A model generated the notes under the pieces. The model saw nothing but the letters and a program-made list of their open reading frames with translations. It was not told the origin of the DNA and did not search any database. From Limnoperna fortunei (lineage: Eukaryota; Mollusca; Bivalvia; Mytilida; Modiolidae): DNA of 64,000 nucleotides. Where the stretch lies: positions 61,125,898-61,189,897 of the forward strand of contig OX104123.1 of assembly GCA_944474755.1 (NCBI GenBank), written 5' to 3'. Within the stretch, counting starts at the first letter, position 1; each line of letters begins with the position of its first letter. Made by a program: the position numbers and the translations under genes. This document shows, piece by piece, positions 59,886 through 64,000 of the stretch.

Positions 59886-61259
59886 TGTCAGTGATGTTAC
59901 TTTTTTACTTTTGCTGATGGGTTAGAGTTGTCTTTCTTAGTACAATAAAGCTTGCAATAGATTCTCCCAAGGCACTTCCTGTGTGTTGCAGACGCCAAAA
60001 GAACAATTGGAAAAATATGAAGATTTAGCCACAAAAATCGATAAAGGTGAGTCAAATACATGCATACTTTTTTCTCTTGTCATTGATGTTACCAGATATT
60101 TATGTATATACAATTACTTTAGAAAATGCACATGTTGCAGAAATAAATTTCCTGTTTCTCAGGGGGCAGTTGTTGACAAATAAAATATTGTTTTTTGCAA
60201 TTTTGTCAGTGATGTTACAGTCAGTGATGTTACCATAAAAAAAGAAACATCACTGATGGTTTTTTGTCACATCACTGACAAATTTTTTTTTAAAGTTGAT
60301 TATTTTGAAATAATCTTATTGTAAGTTAAAATAAGTCACAAAACAACAGATTTTAGAAGAATACAAACTCTTATAAATTGAATAATATTTAAAAACTATT
60401 ATTTTAAACAAATATCGACTGTCAATCAATGTTTTATCGAAAACATAACATCACTGACATATTTAGTAACATCACTGATAATTTAAACTAAAATATGTTT
60501 TTTTTTAAACTGAAAATTATGGTGTACATATTTAAAAACTTAAACTAATAAAAAAGATTAAAATAAAGGTAAAACAACATTTAAAATGAAGATGTGGATG
60601 GAAATATTAATATTTTGAAACATTATAGAAGTTCTTCTGTAACATCACTGACTGCAAATTGTAACATTACTGACAAAGAAATGGAAAGATGACAGTTTTA
60701 ATGTTCAAATATTCATATTTTGAGTTCAATATTATTAAATATAATAAATATATTAGTGAAAATGCTAGAGATTAATATTTATGATCAAAATTTGTTTGAT
60801 GAGCTCCATAAATCATTTAAATTCCAAATGGTAACATCACTGGCATTAATGGTAACATCACTGACAAACCTGGTAACATCAGAGACAATATCTGTTTAAC
60901 TTTTAAATAAAATCATTGTTACATAAAAATTAATCTTTATTTGTATGTTACATTTCAATTTTTTTCATACAAATCGTTTTATAGCATACATGTGTAAATG
61001 CTGTTAAAAATTGTTAAATTAGAGCTGAATACTTTATAATGTAACATCACTGATCATTTATGGTAACATCACTGACTTTTCAGTTGATTATGAATGATTT
61101 TCATATATTTAAACATATTTTTCATATAAGATATTGACTTATCACTTTTAAATTTAAGTGTGACGAACAAAAGAAGCATTTAAGAGAATTTAAATATAAT
61201 GAAAATGTATGTGATCAAAAAATGTAACAGCACTGACATCTTTGGTAACATCACTGACA
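59886..61259. repeat. Array of 16 GTAACATCACTGAC motifs, paired and phased
   Basis: The motif GGTAACATCACTGACA or a close variant occurs 16 times. Three copies are reversed (59,886; 60,204; 60,219) and thirteen direct, starting near 60,244, 60,266, 60,445, 60,466, 60,639, 60,661, 60,831, 60,852, 60,873, 61,041, 61,063, 61,224 and 61,245. Within groups the spacing is 21-22 bp. Group starts lie about 183-210 bp apart. The AT-rich spacers show no obvious similarity to each other, so only the motifs look constrained. Most of the array lies in the predicted intron before the transposase-like exon at 62,001. Confidence 0.8.
59992..60046 (+). CDS. Candidate upstream exon of the transposase-like gene
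   Basis: GTGTGTTGCAG precedes and GTGAGT follows a 55-bp open segment reading TPKEQLEKYEDLATKIDK plus one base. Both splice sites are strong and the peptide looks like real helical protein. It lies on the same strand, 1.95 kb before the exon at 62,001, and would place the motif array in the intron. The next exon's ATG could be an internal Met, but the bases between the acceptor and that ATG (AAAAAG) are also open. Membership in the same gene is inferred. Confidence 0.4.
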
Positions 61260-62000
61260 AATCTTTTAATTATAATGAACACAGAGAAAAACAATAACAA
61301 AAAGAAGAATATCATTTTGAAAGGCTAAACTTGAATCATTCAAAAATTGTAATACCCATTCAAAACTATATTTCAATAAATAATTTGTTACAAACATACT
61401 AATCAAGACACGGTAACACTTATAATACATCATTGTCTTTTTTTAGAATACTGAAGTATTGTTTCAAGTGCAAAGAATATTTCATCTGAATCAGAATGTT
61501 TCCTCACAAAGTAAGTATACCATTTGAGTGTTGGGAATAGGGGTAACACATAAAAACTAAACAGGAATGAGCAATCTGAAATGTCCAATAAGAAAAAGGT
61601 TAACAAAAGAAACTGAAAACTGCAATGTTCCAGATTTGTTACAGGCAATTCAAATAAACGGTGGGTTAAACAATGTACACCCTACTCCAGTGCAATCTTA
61701 GAGTTTGGTAATCAACACAAAACAATGCAACATGGTTTTGAGACGCTATTGGTTATTGATTTCACATCCAAGAACTTAAGGTACCGAACTTAAAGATGAT
61801 CATATTTCTCTTTATTAAAAAAAGACAATATATATCCAAAACAAATACAATTAATGTCAGATAAAGACAAATAAAAACTATTTTATATATGAATTTGACA
61901 ACCATCATACTTATAAACAATGTTAACAAATCAAGAAACATTGCATTTAAAATAAGAGACAATAAAACTCTGAGTATATCAAGTTCTGGTTTTTTTTCAG
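61260..62000. other. Intron end, no other feature
   Basis: AT-rich DNA ending in a polypyrimidine tract and AG (TTTTTTTTCAG) directly before the exon at 62,001. One decayed GGTAACAC remnant is near 61,413. Confidence 0.5.
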
Positions 62001-62006
62001 AAAAAG

Positions 62007-64000
62007 ATGCCACTTTCTAATGCAGAGAAACAAAGGAGATATCGTGAAAGACGTGATCGTGACCCACAAAGAAGAGCTGAGTACCTGGCAAAATCGAGAC
62101 AGAAGTATGAAACAGATAAAAGTGTTGGAAAGAGAAAAACAATTGCTGAAATGTCAGACAGAGACCAACGACATACACGAAGAAAATGGCGACTGGACCA
62201 GCTTAATCATAGACGAAAACTCAAAGAACATGAGGCCTTAGAATTGATTGTTACACCTCCAACTTCACCTGATGGAAGTCAACATGAACACTTAAATGAT
62301 CACATACCTACTCCAGGACCAAGCAATCAATTGGAATCACCACAAAATCCTGGGCCTAGCAGACAAATGCAAGCAGCCAGAAAAAATAAGGCAAAAAAGA
62401 AAAGTCAGTGTTACAGAGATAATGCAAAACTCGAGAAAAAGGTTGACAACTTGGTAAAGAGAGTAAATATGTACAAACAAAGGTGGATTCGAGAAAAAAA
62501 CAAAGATGGTGCCACTCCAAGAAGCAAAACAAAAGCCCTTCTTCGAAATTTTTCTTTGCCAAAGACAAGAGAAAAGGTAAGAAAACAACTAGCATTCAAC
62601 AGTGCATTAGTTGAAGAAATAAGACAGAAATACCAAAAAGGAAACCGTAAAGAGAAAAATAACATCATAAGTATTGCTGCTGGACGGCTTATAAAAAGAT
62701 CACGTTTACTTGAATTTGCAAGTCAAGAACTAGGTATGTCCAACTCCCATGGAAAAAGAAAAAAGAAAACATGCCTCACGATCAGACTAGGAAAACAAAT
62801 AAGAACGTTCTTCGAGAGAGATGATGTTAGCAAATTGACACCAGGCGTGAAACAGACAATAACAAGACTAAAAGTCAAGATGCAGAAGAGAATTTTAGTT
62901 GACAGCCTAACCAACCTGCATGAGAAATTTCTTCAAGAGCACAAAGAAACAAAGATCAGTTATACCAGTTTTTGTCGACTAAGACCATTTTGGGTAGTAA
63001 GTCCAACAGAAAAAGACAGAGAAACGTGTGCTTGCAAACTTCATGAGAACATTAAACTTCTTGTACAGTCTCTCAACTCCATGGAACTATTGCAGTCAAA
63101 TGATATGAGAGAACTTGTTTCCTTGGCAGTGTGTGATGTTAAAGATAAAAATTGCATGTACAATGATTGCATTACATGTGGAGGTCGTAGCCTTGTGACG
63201 AAAGAACGAGACAACACCAAAAATGTAGAATGGACTGAATGGACAACTAAACGAGAAACTCGGTCTGTAAAATCTGAGAAAAAAGAAATAAACATTACAG
63301 TAAAAGAAAAACAGCAAGGAAAACTAATGCAGTTAGTTGAAAAGTTTGATGAAGAGATGGCTCGATTCAAACGGCACATATTTAATATTGCATCTCAAAT
63401 GAGGTACTACACAGAACTGAAAGAAAGCCTAAATGAAAATGAAGTACTTATTCATGTAGACTTTGCCGAAAATTATTTAACAAAGATGTCAACAGAAATT
63501 CAGAGTATGCATTTTGGTGCCTCAAAATCTCAAATCACTCTGCACACTGGTGTTTACCACATGAAAGATCAAAAGAATCCCATATCCTTCTGCACAGTAT
63601 CAGATTCATTAAAGCATGGTCCAGCAGCTATATGGGCATACTTAGATCCAGTGCTTACTGAGATTCAGGAGAAATATCCTTTAATTGACACCATTCATTT
63701 CTTTAGCGACGGTCCATCAACGCAGTACAGACAAAAGAACAATTTCTTCTTGTTTACCCAGGAACTAAGCGAAAGAGGACTTAAAAGTGGAACATGGAAC
63801 TTCCATGAATCTGGTCATGGGAAAGGGGCACCTGATGGAATTGGAGGGGCTATTAAACGTACAGCCAATAGATATGTCCTACATGGAAAAGATATTACAA
63901 ACGCAAAAGAATTTGTTGATTCACTGAGAGAAAGTCAGAGTAATGTAGTACTTTATGAAGTCCAAGATGATATGATAGAACAGAAGCAGAAAAAGATCCC
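62007..64000 (+). CDS. DDE-transposase-like nuclear protein, large exon (partial at right edge)
   Basis: 664 codons open without interruption to the window end. The exon begins at 62,001 after a strong acceptor; ATG 62,007 gives MPLSNAEKQRRYRERRDRDP, a basic N-terminus. Next are a Pro-rich linker (TPPTSPDG, TPGPSNQ), a coiled-coil/basic segment, and a region with CACKLHEN (Cys 341, 343, His 346) and CMYNDCITCGG (Cys 383, 388, 391), a likely zinc site. The C-terminal part has an RNase H-fold feel: IHVDFAENY (Asp 485), FGASKSQITLHTGV, HFFSDGPSTQY (Asp 568) and HESGHGKGAPDG (Glu 601, Asp 610). I know similar uncharacterised multicopy proteins from molluscs, cnidarians and fish. Transposase identity is inferred from the acidic motifs and is unproven. 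Confidence 0.75.
   Translation, partial: MPLSNAEKQRRYRERRDRDPQRRAEYLAKSRQKYETDKSVGKRKTIAEMSDRDQRHTRRKWRLDQLNHRRKLKEHEALELIVTPPTSPDGSQHEHLNDHIPTPGPSNQLESPQNPGPSRQMQAARKNKAKKKSQCYRDNAKLEKKVDNLVKRVNMYKQRWIREKNKDGATPRSKTKALLRNFSLPKTREKVRKQLAFNSALVEEIRQKYQKGNRKEKNNIISIAAGRLIKRSRLLEFASQELGMSNSHGKRKKKTCLTIRLGKQIRTFFERDDVSKLTPGVKQTITRLKVKMQKRILVDSLTNLHEKFLQEHKETKISYTSFCRLRPFWVVSPTEKDRETCACKLHENIKLLVQSLNSMELLQSNDMRELVSLAVCDVKDKNCMYNDCITCGGRSLVTKERDNTKNVEWTEWTTKRETRSVKSEKKEINITVKEKQQGKLMQLVEKFDEEMARFKRHIFNIASQMRYYTELKESLNENEVLIHVDFAENYLTKMSTEIQSMHFGASKSQITLHTGVYHMKDQKNPISFCTVSDSLKHGPAAIWAYLDPVLTEIQEKYPLIDTIHFFSDGPSTQYRQKNNFFLFTQELSERGLKSGTWNFHESGHGKGAPDGIGGAIKRTANRYVLHGKDITNAKEFVDSLRESQSNVVLYEVQDDMIEQKQKKI

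Noticed and set aside
59644..59886. 80-codon minus-strand ORF ending at the first motif copy
   Set aside because: No domain, signal peptide or splice support, and the strand is opposite to the gene-like exons nearby.
59886..61259. CRISPR-like array
   Set aside because: Repeat is short, spacing is 21 bp then about 195 bp, orientation switches, and the host is eukaryotic.

Overview
The window looks like AT-rich nuclear DNA of a mollusc, most likely a bivalve. Coding density is very low. tRNA-derived SINEs, non-LTR retrotransposons and foldback MITEs are common. The only host-like genes I can support encode secreted, low-complexity proteins (Tyr/Lys/Asp-rich or Gly/Tyr-rich) of the kind found in molluscan shell matrix, periostracum or byssus. 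The species assignment is inference; no rRNA, tRNA or conserved housekeeping gene is present to fix it.

Layout. 1-1480: the 5' part of a minus-strand secreted Tyr/Lys/Asp-repeat gene, two exons visible, running off the left edge. 1.5-18.5 kb: gene-poor, with four SINE copies, three minisatellites and several hairpin elements. 18.5-22.3 kb: a decayed minus-strand LINE with an L1-type ORF1. 25.6-30.1 kb: a decayed PIF/Harbinger transposon (Myb/SANT gene on plus, transposase on minus) with a TA-flanked mariner/pogo-like element nested inside its SANT gene. 31.3-57.3 kb: two copies of a segmental duplication, each carrying one secreted Cys6/Gly-rich gene (gene A at 36.4-38.1 kb, gene B at 51.9-53.6 kb). 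Copy 1 is split at 39,038 by a 6.1 kb I/Nimb-like LINE with a 12-bp target-site duplication, and copy 2 still shows the unoccupied site. 59.9-64 kb: a multi-exon DDE-transposase-like gene, open to the right edge, preceded by about 1.4 kb of AT-rich DNA with 16 copies of the motif GTAACATCACTGAC, mostly in pairs 21-22 bp apart that recur about every 195 bp.

How the parts connect. Joining exons at canonical splice sites shows that the gene at the left edge and genes A and B share a module not visible in single ORFs: signal peptide, a phase-1 intron, then a six-Cys motif (W-x-C-x-C-[KR]-P-x-C ... C ... W-x2-C-C) attached to a low-complexity repeat. This looks like one rapidly evolving secreted family with interchangeable repeat domains. 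The SINEs and the large LINE end in similar 3' tails, suggesting that the LINE machinery moves the SINEs. The two strongest candidates for undescribed biology are the paired-motif array before the transposase-like gene and the modular Cys6 secreted family.
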